In this document: positions 1 through 7,967 of the stretch, piece by piece
Position numbering within the stretch: the stretch's first letter is position 1
How the letters are laid out: the number at the start of each line of letters is the position of its first letter
DNA from: Prevotella sp.
Lineage (GTDB): Bacteria; Bacteroidota; Bacteroidia; Bacteroidales; Bacteroidaceae
Assembly (NCBI GenBank): GCA_022732315.1
Contig: JAIJUV010000071.1
Location: forward strand, 1-12,019
Length of the DNA: 12,019 bases
Reading direction: 5' to 3'
Translations under genes and position numbers: made by a program
Notes under the pieces: model-generated
The model's database searches: none
Told to the model about the DNA's origin: nothing
Seen by the model: the letters and a program-made list of their open reading frames with translations, nothing else

Positions 1-26
1 AAAATAATAATAATAATTAAAACGTA
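1..26 (+). repeat. A/T-rich leader with short ATA repeat before the PPIase gene
   Basis: The window opens with about four tandem ATA units followed by further A/T-rich sequence up to the ATG at 27. No Shine-Dalgarno sequence is visible, which is usual in Bacteroidota. The promoter must lie outside the window. Confidence 0.4.
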
Positions 27-2177
27 ATGGCAGCATTAGGAACAATTAGAAAAAGAGGCGTGATACTGGTTTGTATCATCAGTTTCGGCCTTTTCGCCTT
101 CATTGCCGAGGAAGCTTTCCGCTCTTGCGATTCTGCAAAGAACAATGAGCGCCAGCAGATCGGTGAGGTTTATGGCGAGAAAATCAGCGTGCAGGATTTC
201 CAGAAGCTCGTTGATGAGTACACAGAGGTTATTAAAATGCAACAAGGTCAGGAGAATCTTCCTGAGGAGCAGATGAATCAGGTGAAAGACATGGTATGGA
301 ACTCATACGTGCAGAACGCCATCATCGCTGAGGAAGCTGGCAAGTTGGGACTTACAGTTACCGACGCAGAACTTCAGGATATCTTGAAGACAGGTACTAA
401 CCCAATGCTTCAGCAGACTCCTTTCGTAAACCAGCAGACTGGCCGCTTCGATGCTTCTGCATTGCAGAAGTTCCTGGCAGACTACAAGACCCAGAAGGCT
501 AACCCATCTGCTAACCCTCAGATGTTGGATCAGTATAACAAGATTTTCAACTACTGGTCATTCATCGAGAAGACTCTTCGTCAGCAGACATTGGCTCAGA
601 AGTATCAGTCTCTCTTGGCTCATTGCTTCATCTCTAACCCAGTAGAGGCTAAGATGGCATTTAAGGAGGAGAACGAGGAGAGCCAGATTCAGTTGGCTGC
701 TTTCCCTTACTCTGACATCCAGGACGACAAGGTGAAGGTTGAGGAGAGTGATTTGAAGGCTAAGTATGATGAACTCAAGGCTCGCTTCAAGCAGCCTGTT
801 GAGAGCCGCGACATCAAGTATGTGGATATCGAGGTGAAGGCTTCTCAGGCAGACCGTGCTGCCATCAACAAGGAGTTCGCCGGTTACAAGACTCAGCTTG
901 CTGAGGCTGCTGACCCTTCAGAGCTCGTTCGCAAGTCAGCTTCTTCTGTAGCTTACTTGGGTATCCCAGTTAGCAAGGATGCTTTCCCACGTGACATCGC
1001 TGCCGACATCGATTCTTTGGCTGTTGGTGCTACTTCTGCAGTGAAGGTAAATGCTGCTGACAATACTTTGAATATCGTGAAGTTGATCAGCAAGCAGCAG
1101 TTGCCAGACTCTATCCAGTATCGTGTAATCCAGGTGGCTGCCGCTTCACAGGCTGAGGCTAAGACAAAGGCAGACTCTATCCATGGTGCTCTCGCTGCTG
1201 GTGCAGACTTCGAGGCTATCGCTAAGAAGTATGGTCAGACAGGTGAGAAGGCTTGGATGACAACCAAGCAGTATGAGTATGCTCAGACCATGGATAAGGA
1301 CAACAAGACCTTCATCAACACATTGAATACTGCTTCTGTGAATGCATTGAACCAGATTCAGTTGGGTCAGGGTTATGTCATCCTCCAGGTTTGCGACCGC
1401 AAGGCTATGGTTGATAAGTATGTGGCTGCAGTTATCAAGAAGGAGATTCAGTTCTCTAACGATACCTACCGCACAGCTTACAACAAGTTCTCTAGCTTCG
1501 TAAGTGCTAATCCTAAGGCAGAGGATCTCTTGAAGAATGCAGAGAAGAATGGTTATCGTGTACAGGAGTTGAAGGATGTAACTACCGCTACTCATTATGT
1601 TGCTAACATCCATTCTACCCGTGAGGCTTTGAAGTGGATCTTCGATACCAAGGAAGGTGAGATTTCTCCAATGTATGAGTGTGGCGACAACAACCACCTG
1701 TTGGTAGTTGTATTGAATAAGATTAACCGCATCGGCTTCCGCGACTTGAGCGATCCTCAGGTAAAGGAGATGGTCAAGGCAGAGGTTATCAAGGATAAGA
1801 AGGCTGAGCAGATTATGGCTAAGCTGGCTGGTGTGAAGAGCATCGCTGCAGCTAAGGCTAAGGGTGGTAAGGTTTCTTCTGTAAACCAGATTACTTTTGC
1901 TGCTCCTACATTCATCGCTGCTACTGGTGCCAGCGAGCCTGCTCTCTCTGGTGCAGTTTCTGCTACCAAGAAGGGTGCCTTCGCTGCTCACGCAGTAAAG
2001 GGTAACGCTGGTGTTTATCTCTTCCAGGTTACTAACAAGACCAATCGTCCTGTTAAGTTCGATGAGAAGGCTTACGAGCAGAAGTGCCGTCAGAAGGCTA
2101 TGCAGTATGCTGGTAACTTCATGAACGAGCTTTATCAGAAGGCTCACGTAGTGGACAACCGCTACCTGTTCTTCTAA
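27..2177 (+). CDS. PpiD/SurA-like membrane-anchored peptidyl-prolyl isomerase
   Basis: A 716-residue protein likely to act as a periplasmic folding factor for exported and outer-membrane proteins, by cis/trans isomerisation of prolyl bonds and by chaperone action. Residues about 10-29 form one hydrophobic segment after a short basic N-terminus (IRKRG), giving a PpiD-like inner-membrane anchor with the rest in the periplasm. Residues about 45-200 resemble the helical SurA/PpiD N-terminal domain (G-x-V-Y-G-x-x-I-S-x-x-x-F near the start, then a long helical stretch). Residues about 355-470 look like a parvulin/PPIC-type domain (Y-R-V-I-Q-V start, A-x-F-x-x-I-A-K-K-Y-G helix). Length is a little above E. 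coli PpiD (about 620). The ATG at 27 begins just before the anchor, so it is the natural start. Catalytic competence of the parvulin domain cannot be judged by eye; many PpiD homologues are poor isomerases. The gene is monocistronic as far as can be seen and ends at a strong hairpin. Confidence 0.88.
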   Translation: MAALGTIRKRGVILVCIISFGLFAFIAEEAFRSCDSAKNNERQQIGEVYGEKISVQDFQKLVDEYTEVIKMQQGQENLPEEQMNQVKDMVWNSYVQNAIIAEEAGKLGLTVTDAELQDILKTGTNPMLQQTPFVNQQTGRFDASALQKFLADYKTQKANPSANPQMLDQYNKIFNYWSFIEKTLRQQTLAQKYQSLLAHCFISNPVEAKMAFKEENEESQIQLAAFPYSDIQDDKVKVEESDLKAKYDELKARFKQPVESRDIKYVDIEVKASQADRAAINKEFAGYKTQLAEAADPSELVRKSASSVAYLGIPVSKDAFPRDIAADIDSLAVGATSAVKVNAADNTLNIVKLISKQQLPDSIQYRVIQVAAASQAEAKTKADSIHGALAAGADFEAIAKKYGQTGEKAWMTTKQYEYAQTMDKDNKTFINTLNTASVNALNQIQLGQGYVILQVCDRKAMVDKYVAAVIKKEIQFSNDTYRTAYNKFSSFVSANPKAEDLLKNAEKNGYRVQELKDVTTATHYVANIHSTREALKWIFDTKEGEISPMYECGDNNHLLVVVLNKINRIGFRDLSDPQVKEMVKAEVIKDKKAEQIMAKLAGVKSIAAAKAKGGKVSSVNQITFAAPTFIAATGASEPALSGAVSATKKGAFAAHAVKGNAGVYLFQVTNKTNRPVKFDEKAYEQKCRQKAMQYAGNFMNELYQKAHVVDNRYLFF

Positions 2178-2202
2178 TTAGAATATTCAAATTAAATACA
2201 AT

Positions 2203-2240
2203 AAAAAAGGTGTATTGCCATTGAGCAATACACCTTTTTT
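2203..2240. terminator. Bidirectional intrinsic terminator between convergent genes
   Basis: A perfect 16-bp inverted repeat (2203-2218 with 2225-2240) with a 6-nt loop. The outer six pairs are A:T, so either strand ends in a U-run after a G/C-containing stem. It lies 25 nt after the PPIase stop and 54 nt after the stop of the convergent HAD gene, and probably ends both transcripts. Confidence 0.93.
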
Positions 2241-2245
2241 TATGG

Positions 2246-2283
2246 GGATATCTTTTGTCGTATCTGTTATAGGATATCTTTTG
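2246..2283. repeat. Two 12-bp direct repeats, 26 bp apart
   Basis: GGATATCTTTTG occurs at 2246-2257 and again at 2272-2283, between the terminator and the 3' end of the HAD gene. Both copies lie outside coding sequence. Function is unknown; it may be a small duplication. Confidence 0.5.
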
Positions 2284-2294
2284 GAGAAATAGCT

Positions 2295-2723
2295 TTATCC
2301 GCGGCTCCACCAGTGTTTCTTCTTAGGAGCTTCCTGTACCTCACCAAATTTCTGCTTCAGTATTCGGCGATAGCTGGTGTGGTGGCTGATAATCTGGTAA
2401 ATCTCTCCCCAGTCAGGTAATCCTCCGATGCCGCGGTCATCGATAAACCAGTCGGCTTTCAGCTTACGTGAGAAGTGGTTGTTGTTCTCCAGACTTTCCT
2501 CCGGATAATCCTTGTTTACTGCCCAGAACTCCACTCCGCGCTCTCTGCACCATTCCACTGCCTCATCCAGAAGCTTGCCTTCGCGTACGCTCCAGAGAAT
2601 CAGCTTGTGGTGATCTTTAATCAACATTTTTAAGGTCTCTGTGGCGAATGGTAGCTCTGTACCAATCTTTGGGTACTCGTGGGTAACGATAGTACCATCG
2701 AAATCTACTGCTATTGTTGCCAT
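2295..2723 (-). CDS. BT0820-like HAD-superfamily phosphatase
   Basis: A 142-residue cytoplasmic protein of the haloacid dehalogenase superfamily. Motif I is the textbook D7-F-D-G-T near the N-terminus, where the first Asp is the nucleophile and the second the general acid/base. A hydrophobic strand ending in W-S (L-I-L-W-S, about residue 45) fits motif II, and W-F-I-D-D-R-G (about residues 92-98) fits motif IV, which holds Mg2+. There is almost no cap domain, as in the small Bacteroidota HAD phosphatases of the BT0820 type. The C-terminus is basic and tryptophan-rich. The substrate cannot be told from sequence. It is the last gene of the minus-strand block, but a hairpin separates it from the kinase gene, so it may be expressed separately; no clear TAnnTTTG promoter was found just upstream. 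Confidence 0.87.
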   Translation of the reverse strand: MATIAVDFDGTIVTHEYPKIGTELPFATETLKMLIKDHHKLILWSVREGKLLDEAVEWCRERGVEFWAVNKDYPEESLENNNHFSRKLKADWFIDDRGIGGLPDWGEIYQIISHHTSYRRILKQKFGEVQEAPKKKHWWSRG

Positions 2724-2762
2724 TTCTTGTTTCTTTATTTATATATATTGATTTAATCTAAA

Positions 2763-2792
2763 AGAGTCTTCCTATATAAATAGAAAGACTCT
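2763..2792 (-). terminator. Probable terminator after the Wzc-like kinase gene
   Basis: An 8-bp inverted repeat (2763-2770 with 2785-2792), extended inwards by three more pairs after one mismatch, lies 27 nt past the kinase stop codon. On the minus strand the stem is followed by a short run of four T. It is weaker than the other terminators here, so partial readthrough into the HAD gene is possible. Confidence 0.6.
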
Positions 2793-2819
2793 CTTGTTTA
2801 TTTGAATATTTGTCTGTAT

Positions 2820-5369
2820 TTACTTCTTGATACTTGTATCGTCTGCGTTGCCGTAATGGCTGTTGCTATAGTTGCCATAGCTACCATACTGTCCGTAAGA
2901 GCCATACTTACCGTACTTGCCATACTTGCCGTATGAACCATAGCTGCCATAGTTGCCGTACTTGCCATACTTGCCGTATTTGCCCACTCCGTAATAGAAG
3001 CTATGCTTCTTCTTAGAGAGGTCAACGCCGTTGAGTACGAGGCACATGTTAGGCAATTTCTTCTCTGCGTTCAAGCCGTTGATCATGCCGAAGCTTGCCT
3101 TTGGAGTATAGTCGGCACGGCAAACATATACACAGAGGTCTGCCAGACGACCGAGTTGCAAACTATCATTTACCAGACCTACAGGAGCTGTATCGAGGAT
3201 TACGTAGTCGTAATGTTCTTTCAACTGGTTGATGATGTCGTCAAGACTTGCTCTTGTTACCAACTCACCTGGGTTAGGAGGAACAGGACCCGCCATCAAG
3301 AGGTCGAGGTTCTTGTTGACACCCGATGGAAGAATCTGCTTCAGGATATCTTCCCATGAGTTATGGTCGTGAATAATCAGGTTGGTGATACCATTGTGGT
3401 GGTTGTCAATCTGGAACAGCTCAGCCAGACGAGGCTTACGGATATCCAGACCTACCATCACTACCTTTTTGCCCAGCAGGGCGAGGGAGATACCGATATT
3501 GGAAGCCACGAATGTCTTTCCTTCACCCGAAGTAGACGAGGTGAACATCATCACCTTCTCGCCTTCCTTCAGCATAAACTGGATGTTGGTACGCAGACCG
3601 CGGAAGATTTCCTCCATCAGGTTGTTCACGTTCTGGTGAACCACGATATCTGCCTTTCCTTCCTTCTTGGCAGCGTCGCTAGCCACAGGAATATCGGCGA
3701 TTACTGGAACCTGAGTCAGCTTGATAACGTCCTCATGACCTTCAATCTTATACTTGAAGAACTCAATCAGGAAGAGGATACCTGCAGGGATAGCCAAACC
3801 GAGTACCAATGCGATGAGCATGATGATAGGCTTCTTAGGGCTTGTCTGACCTACAAGTGATGGTGCATCGATAATCTTACCCTTGTCTGCTGTAGCAGCC
3901 AGAGAGATTGAGTTCTCCTCACGCTTCTCCAGGAGCATCAGGTAAAGACCTGACTTCACTTCCTGCTGACGGCCGATCTGTGTCAGTACTCTTTCCTGCT
4001 CAGGTGAGTTGCCAAGCTGATTGTTGTACTGTCCTGCCTGTGCAGCAATGCTATTGCGCTGAATCTCCATACCGAGCTTAGCCTGGCGCATCGCTCTCTT
4101 GATGGAATTAGTGAGGTCATCCAACTGGGCTGTCAATGGAGTAACTGTAGGAGAGCTCTCGCTTGCAGCGTGCAACAACTCGTTACGTTTCAAGGCAATC
4201 CTGTTGTACTCGTTGATGAGGGCTGTAGAACTCTCATCGGTCAAACCTACGTTAGATGGGATAGGCTGATATCTGTTGCCAGACTCGTTCATGTACTTGC
4301 CAAGTTCCTTGAGCAATTCCACCTGGGTGTTAGCCTCCTGGAGCTTCTGGGTATAAGTATCGGCATTGGCAATGGCAGCTGTAGCGTTCAGCTTCATTTC
4401 AATCACCTTGTTGCGCTTCTTGTAGCTCTCCAACTGGCCTTCGGTGCTACCCAACTCTGCGTTGATTTTCTCCAATCGGCTGTTGATAAACTGCTCTGTG
4501 CGGAAGGCAATCTCGTTCTTGTCGAGGTTAGCCTGGCGGTTGTAAACCTTCACGAGGCTATGCAGATAGTCGAGACCGCGCTGTGGGTTCTCGTCGTTGA
4601 ATACGATTTCAGCGATGGTGGTAGTCTTTGAAGTCTGGCTAACGCTCAGATTCTTCACATAGCTTTTGGCTGCCATTTCTGGTGATACGATAATCGCCTT
4701 CAATACATCGCCATCCTCCATCTTGAATCTCTTGTTAGCAGTCAAGGAGATATTACCCACGCGGGTATTGATGGTAGCAGGGAGACGGTCGATGGTCTTC
4801 TCTATCTTTACAGGGTCCTTCTCTACTGAAAATGCATCGATAGGAACATAGTAGCTACCCTTTACGATATACTTGTTGCCATCCTTCTCGATGTTCAGCT
4901 TCACTGGAGAGTTGAGCTTCTTCAGGTTCTTCATGTCCATGTCGACATTGATTTCCTGATCCTTGTAAACCAGCGAAGAACGGAATGTTCCCTTGTGATA
5001 GTAGTTCACGTAGAGCTTCATGTCGATTACGGTCTGGAGAGCCATGTCGTTAGCCGACAGAATCTCAATCTCGTTGTCGATACCGTTTGAGTTTGTCATA
5101 AAACCCAAGTTAGTGGCATTCTGAATCATGCTGTTCATTCCGTTTCCACGCTTGTTTTGCTGGTCATCCTTGATGAGCACCTTTGTAGTGGTCTGGAATA
5201 CAGGCTTCGCACACTTCAGGTAGAGGTATCCCAGTCCTAGGCAAACGATGATGGACAGGACAAACCATTTCCAATTCAGAATCAGTGTGGAATAAATCAA
5301 CTGAAAGTCGATAGCAGACTTTTCTTCTTCCTGCACACTTCCCAATTCTAAGTTTCTGTTTTCTTCCAT
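2820..5369 (-). CDS. Wzc-like polysaccharide co-polymerase / BY-type tyrosine kinase with a KYG-repeat tail
   Basis: An 849-residue inner-membrane protein that should control chain length and export of an extracellular or capsular polysaccharide through cycles of tyrosine autophosphorylation. In order: a short cytoplasmic N-terminus; transmembrane segment 1 (about 33-52); a periplasmic Wzz-type domain (about 55-280) and long helical/coiled-coil region (about 290-490); transmembrane segment 2 (about 510-535); then the cytoplasmic kinase domain. Walker A is S-G-E-G-K618-T, Walker A' reads V-G640-L-D642-I-R, and Walker B is L-D726-T-A-P. The first Asp of the usual D-x-D in Walker A' is Gly, which I believe is common in Bacteroidota homologues. 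The last 64 residues hold 16 tyrosines, mostly in X-Tyr-Gly triplets (797-832), and act as the autophosphorylation cluster. The fused membrane and kinase parts are the Gram-negative arrangement. It lies 59 bp downstream of rfbA on the same strand. No Wza-type exporter or low-molecular-weight tyrosine phosphatase is adjacent in the window. Confidence 0.93.
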   Translation of the reverse strand: MEENRNLELGSVQEEEKSAIDFQLIYSTLILNWKWFVLSIIVCLGLGYLYLKCAKPVFQTTTKVLIKDDQQNKRGNGMNSMIQNATNLGFMTNSNGIDNEIEILSANDMALQTVIDMKLYVNYYHKGTFRSSLVYKDQEINVDMDMKNLKKLNSPVKLNIEKDGNKYIVKGSYYVPIDAFSVEKDPVKIEKTIDRLPATINTRVGNISLTANKRFKMEDGDVLKAIIVSPEMAAKSYVKNLSVSQTSKTTTIAEIVFNDENPQRGLDYLHSLVKVYNRQANLDKNEIAFRTEQFINSRLEKINAELGSTEGQLESYKKRNKVIEMKLNATAAIANADTYTQKLQEANTQVELLKELGKYMNESGNRYQPIPSNVGLTDESSTALINEYNRIALKRNELLHAASESSPTVTPLTAQLDDLTNSIKRAMRQAKLGMEIQRNSIAAQAGQYNNQLGNSPEQERVLTQIGRQQEVKSGLYLMLLEKREENSISLAATADKGKIIDAPSLVGQTSPKKPIIMLIALVLGLAIPAGILFLIEFFKYKIEGHEDVIKLTQVPVIADIPVASDAAKKEGKADIVVHQNVNNLMEEIFRGLRTNIQFMLKEGEKVMMFTSSTSGEGKTFVASNIGISLALLGKKVVMVGLDIRKPRLAELFQIDNHHNGITNLIIHDHNSWEDILKQILPSGVNKNLDLLMAGPVPPNPGELVTRASLDDIINQLKEHYDYVILDTAPVGLVNDSLQLGRLADLCVYVCRADYTPKASFGMINGLNAEKKLPNMCLVLNGVDLSKKKHSFYYGVGKYGKYGKYGNYGSYGSYGKYGKYGKYGSYGQYGSYGNYSNSHYGNADDTSIKK
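2874..2981 (-). repeat. Degenerate 9-bp tandem repeat encoding twelve X-Tyr-Gly triplets
   Basis: Inside the kinase gene, codons 797-832 form twelve back-to-back 9-bp units, each a variable codon followed by TAY and GGN. The variable positions read K K K N S S then K K K S Q S, suggesting a two-times-six higher-order pattern. Units 2-3 and 7-8 match at 17 of 18 bases, whereas other units differ at synonymous sites (TAC/TAT, GGC/GGT/GGA). Near-copies NYS and HYG follow. Confidence 0.93.
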
Positions 5370-5428
5370 TATAATAAATGTTGTTTTTTTCTAAATATGT
5401 GTTGCTGACAAATGATAATAGTCTTTCC

Positions 5429-6304
5429 TTATTTGCCTTCCACCAAATCCATCAGATACTTTCCGTATCCGTTCTTAAGCATAGGCTTGGCCAATTCCTT
5501 CAATTGCTCCTTGCCAATCCATCCCTGCTTGTATGCGATTTCTTCAAGACAAGCCACTTTCAGTCCCTGGCGCTTCTCAATGCACTCGATGAAGGTGCTG
5601 GCTTCCGAAAGACTGTCGTGGGTACCGGTGTCAAGCCATGCGAATCCACGCTGAAGGGTTCTTACCTTTAATGTCTTCTCTGCCAGGTAATGCTGGTTTA
5701 CGGTGGTAATTTCCAGCTCGCCTCTAGCGCTTGGCTTGATATGCTTAGCTACCTCTACCACGCTGTTAGGGTAGAAGTAGAGACCTACCACTGCGTAGTT
5801 ACTCTTAGGCTGTGCAGGCTTCTCTTCGATGCTCAGGCAGTTGCCGTCCTTGTCGAATTCTGCCACGCCATAACGCTCCGGGTCGTTTACGTAGTAACCG
5901 AATACGCTGGCGTTGCCTTCCTCTGTAGCTTTCACGCTCTCCTTGAGCAAACCGGTGAAGCCTGCTCCGTAGAAGATGTTGTCGCCCAATACAAGGCATA
6001 CATTGTCATCGCCAATGAACTTTTCTCCGATGATGAATGCCTGTGCCAGTCCGTCTGGTGAAGGCTGCTCGGCATACTCAAAATGTACGCCCAACTCACT
6101 TCCGTCGCCCAGCAGGCGCTTGAAGCCTGGCAAGTCGAATGGGGTTGAGATAATCAGAATGTCCTTGATGCCAGCCAGCATCAATACTGATACCGGATAG
6201 TATATCATCGGCTTGTCGAAGATAGGAATCAGCTGTTTGCTGATGCCCTTGGTTATCGGATACAATCTTGTTCCGGAACCACCTGCTAATACGATTCCTT
6301 TCAT
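5429..6304 (-). CDS. rfbA: Glucose-1-phosphate thymidylyltransferase (RfbA/RmlA)
   Basis: A 291-residue cytoplasmic nucleotidyltransferase that makes dTDP-glucose from glucose-1-phosphate and dTTP, the first step to dTDP-L-rhamnose and other dTDP-deoxysugars. The N-terminal G-G-S-G-T-R-L-Y-P signature (residues 8-16) and the following [10 protein letters not shown] stretch are the diagnostic nucleotide-binding motif. V-L-G-D-N-I-F-Y-G (about residues 105-113) carries the metal-binding Asp, and E-E-K-P and W-L-D-T-G-T-H are also conserved. Full length for the family (about 290). It sits between the priming transferase (80 bp upstream) and the Wzc-like kinase (59 bp downstream), so it probably feeds the same polysaccharide. 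The partners rmlB, rmlC and rmlD are not in the window and may lie elsewhere in the genome. Confidence 0.96.
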   Translation of the reverse strand: MKGIVLAGGSGTRLYPITKGISKQLIPIFDKPMIYYPVSVLMLAGIKDILIISTPFDLPGFKRLLGDGSELGVHFEYAEQPSPDGLAQAFIIGEKFIGDDNVCLVLGDNIFYGAGFTGLLKESVKATEEGNASVFGYYVNDPERYGVAEFDKDGNCLSIEEKPAQPKSNYAVVGLYFYPNSVVEVAKHIKPSARGELEITTVNQHYLAEKTLKVRTLQRGFAWLDTGTHDSLSEASTFIECIEKRQGLKVACLEEIAYKQGWIGKEQLKELAKPMLKNGYGKYLMDLVEGK

Positions 6305-6323
6305 GTCTTCTTTAATTTTTTTT

Positions 6324-6359
6324 AAGTTCTTATTTTATATATATCGTTAAAGTTCTTAT
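6324..6359. repeat. Two 10-bp direct repeats upstream of rfbA
   Basis: AAGTTCTTAT occurs at 6324-6333 and 6350-6359 in the A/T-rich gap between the priming transferase and rfbA. The copies are 26 bp apart. They may mark a regulatory site or be chance in A/T-rich sequence; no TAnnTTTG promoter is visible in the gap. Confidence 0.35.
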
Positions 6360-6384
6360 ACCTTAATATATAATAAACATACTA

Positions 6385-7812
6385 TCAATAAGCATTCTTA
6401 TCTGGGAAAAGAATGCTCTTGGCAGTCATCAGCATGATGCGGATGTCAAGCCAGAACGACCAGTTCTCGATGTACCAGATGTCGCGTCTCACGCGCTCTT
6501 CCATCTGCCAGATCTCTTTTGTCTCGCCGCGGTAGCCTGTCACCTGAGCCCAACCCGTGATTCCTGGCTTACAGAAATGACGAACCATATACTTGTCGAT
6601 GAGTGAACCATATACCTCGGTATGGTGAAGCATGTGTGGGCGTGGACCCACGATGCTCATGTCGCCCTTCAGTACGTTGAGGAACTGTGGAAACTCGTCG
6701 ATATTGGTCTTGCGCATAAAGTTGCCAAAGGCAAACTTGCGTGGGTCGTTCTTGGTAGCCTGCGCCTTGTCGGCATCTTTGTTCACGTGCATGGAACGGA
6801 ACTTCAGACAGTAGAAGATGTCGCCATTCAAACCCGTTCTTGCCTGCTTGAAGAAGATTGGGCCCGGACTCTGAATCTTGATGCAGAGAGCGATGATTGG
6901 GATGATAGGCAAGAGACACAGACAGATGATGCCGCTCACGAAAATGTCGAAAGATCGCTTGATGGCACGGTTAGACGGACTGTCTAATGGTTCAATGCGG
7001 TTGGAGTAAACCGTCTTGCCCATAAAGCTTTGTGCATCAAGATGCAATCTGTATTCGCCAAATTGTCGTGGCAGATAGTAGAAGTGAATCACATTCTTAT
7101 CGCAGAAATGCATAATCTTGATGATTTCTGTAGAGTCTTTGTGCGACAGACAGCAGAACAGGTCTTCTATGTTGACCGGTAAGCCGTTGATGGTATTATT
7201 CATCGAGTCGCTCATAATCTTGTCTAAATCCTCCAGAGTTCCCAGTCTTTTCAAATCATCAGGTGCATTGGTGATATCTGCATCTGCGTAGTAACCTCTG
7301 ATATAGTAACCTGTTGATGGGTCTTCTGTCATTGTCTTGAACATCTCCACAATGGCAGGGTCATTGCCCACGAAGATAGCCGTACGGCTATTGTAACCTT
7401 TAGCTCGGTAGTGCTTCAGAATGCTTAATTCCAGGAATCTGGAAAGAATCAATACAAGATAGAAGGCTATACCGAAGATGATGCTGAAGTCAAACATCTT
7501 GCCATTGTTGTTCAGAAGCCTGAGGGATACAAAAAATACCAATGTGGTGAGTAGGGAAAGATAAAGAGTTCTTTTGAATACCCATCTCAGCTTCACCTTT
7601 CTTATGTGAATCACCGTGGAGTAGAAATTCTCACTGACGATGAGCGAAGCATTGGCTACAAAGAAGGTGATTTTCGTAGCCTTGTCGAAAAATTCGGGCA
7701 TAAATTCTGAGTCCAGAAGATAGAAGCCTCCTAGTACACTGTTCAGGATGATGAAGTCGGCAATCACCACCAACTGTCTCACCAAATTGTTTCCTCTGTA
7801 AATGTCGTTCAT
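6385..7812 (-). CDS. Polyprenyl-phosphate sugar-1-phosphate transferase (WbaP/WcaJ-type priming enzyme)
   Basis: A 475-residue membrane enzyme expected to start repeat-unit synthesis by moving a sugar-1-phosphate (often glucose or galactose) from a nucleotide sugar to undecaprenyl phosphate. About four hydrophobic segments lie in residues 10-130, followed by a nucleotide-fold-like domain (about 140-250, with T-A-I-F-V-G-N-D-P). The C-terminal bacterial sugar transferase domain (about 283-475) starts with K-R-S-F-D-I-F and a membrane re-entrant helix. Its signature blocks are S-P-G-P-I-F-F-K-Q, K-F-R-S-M, D-E-F-P-Q-F-L-N-V-L-K-G-D-M-S, V-G-P-R-P and K-P-G-I-T-G-W-A-Q. Length matches the polyprenyl glycosylphosphotransferase family (about 460-480). 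It is the first gene of the minus-strand block and has a promoter candidate at 7869-7876. Sugar specificity cannot be assigned by eye. Confidence 0.94.
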   Translation of the reverse strand: MNDIYRGNNLVRQLVVIADFIILNSVLGGFYLLDSEFMPEFFDKATKITFFVANASLIVSENFYSTVIHIRKVKLRWVFKRTLYLSLLTTLVFFVSLRLLNNNGKMFDFSIIFGIAFYLVLILSRFLELSILKHYRAKGYNSRTAIFVGNDPAIVEMFKTMTEDPSTGYYIRGYYADADITNAPDDLKRLGTLEDLDKIMSDSMNNTINGLPVNIEDLFCCLSHKDSTEIIKIMHFCDKNVIHFYYLPRQFGEYRLHLDAQSFMGKTVYSNRIEPLDSPSNRAIKRSFDIFVSGIICLCLLPIIPIIALCIKIQSPGPIFFKQARTGLNGDIFYCLKFRSMHVNKDADKAQATKNDPRKFAFGNFMRKTNIDEFPQFLNVLKGDMSIVGPRPHMLHHTEVYGSLIDKYMVRHFCKPGITGWAQVTGYRGETKEIWQMEERVRRDIWYIENWSFWLDIRIMLMTAKSILFPDKNAY

Positions 7813-7868
7813 TTTGAAATTCTCTATATCTTTTATATTGGAATCCTTTTTCTGTTACTAAATCGGGG

Positions 7869-7876
7869 CAAAGTTA
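7869..7876 (-). promoter_or_regulatory. Bacteroidota -7 element for the polysaccharide block
   Basis: On the minus strand this reads TAACTTTG, an exact match to TAnnTTTG, 57-64 nt before the priming transferase start. The -33 TTTG is not clear (only T-rich sequence at about 7896-7900), so the call rests on the -7 element. Confidence 0.6.
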
Positions 7877-7967
7877 CGAAAAAAATATGAAAGAGGAAAA
7901 GGAAAAACCTAAAATCTTCATTTTATATAGAAAAAATGTGGCTTTAGGCAAAAAAACAAGCCTCGAA

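Noticed and set aside
1146..2147. 333-codon open frame antisense to the PPIase gene
   Set aside because: Low-complexity Leu/Ser-rich product, no promoter or start context, and full overlap with a well-supported gene.
2874..2981. CRISPR array or non-coding minisatellite
   Set aside because: Units are 9 bp, have no spacers and stay in frame inside a long coding sequence.
2834..3860. Plus-strand frames opposite the kinase gene, including a Cys/His-rich one across the KYG array
   Set aside because: The Cys/His/Thr periodicity is just the complement of the Tyr-Gly-Lys codons; not a zinc-binding protein.
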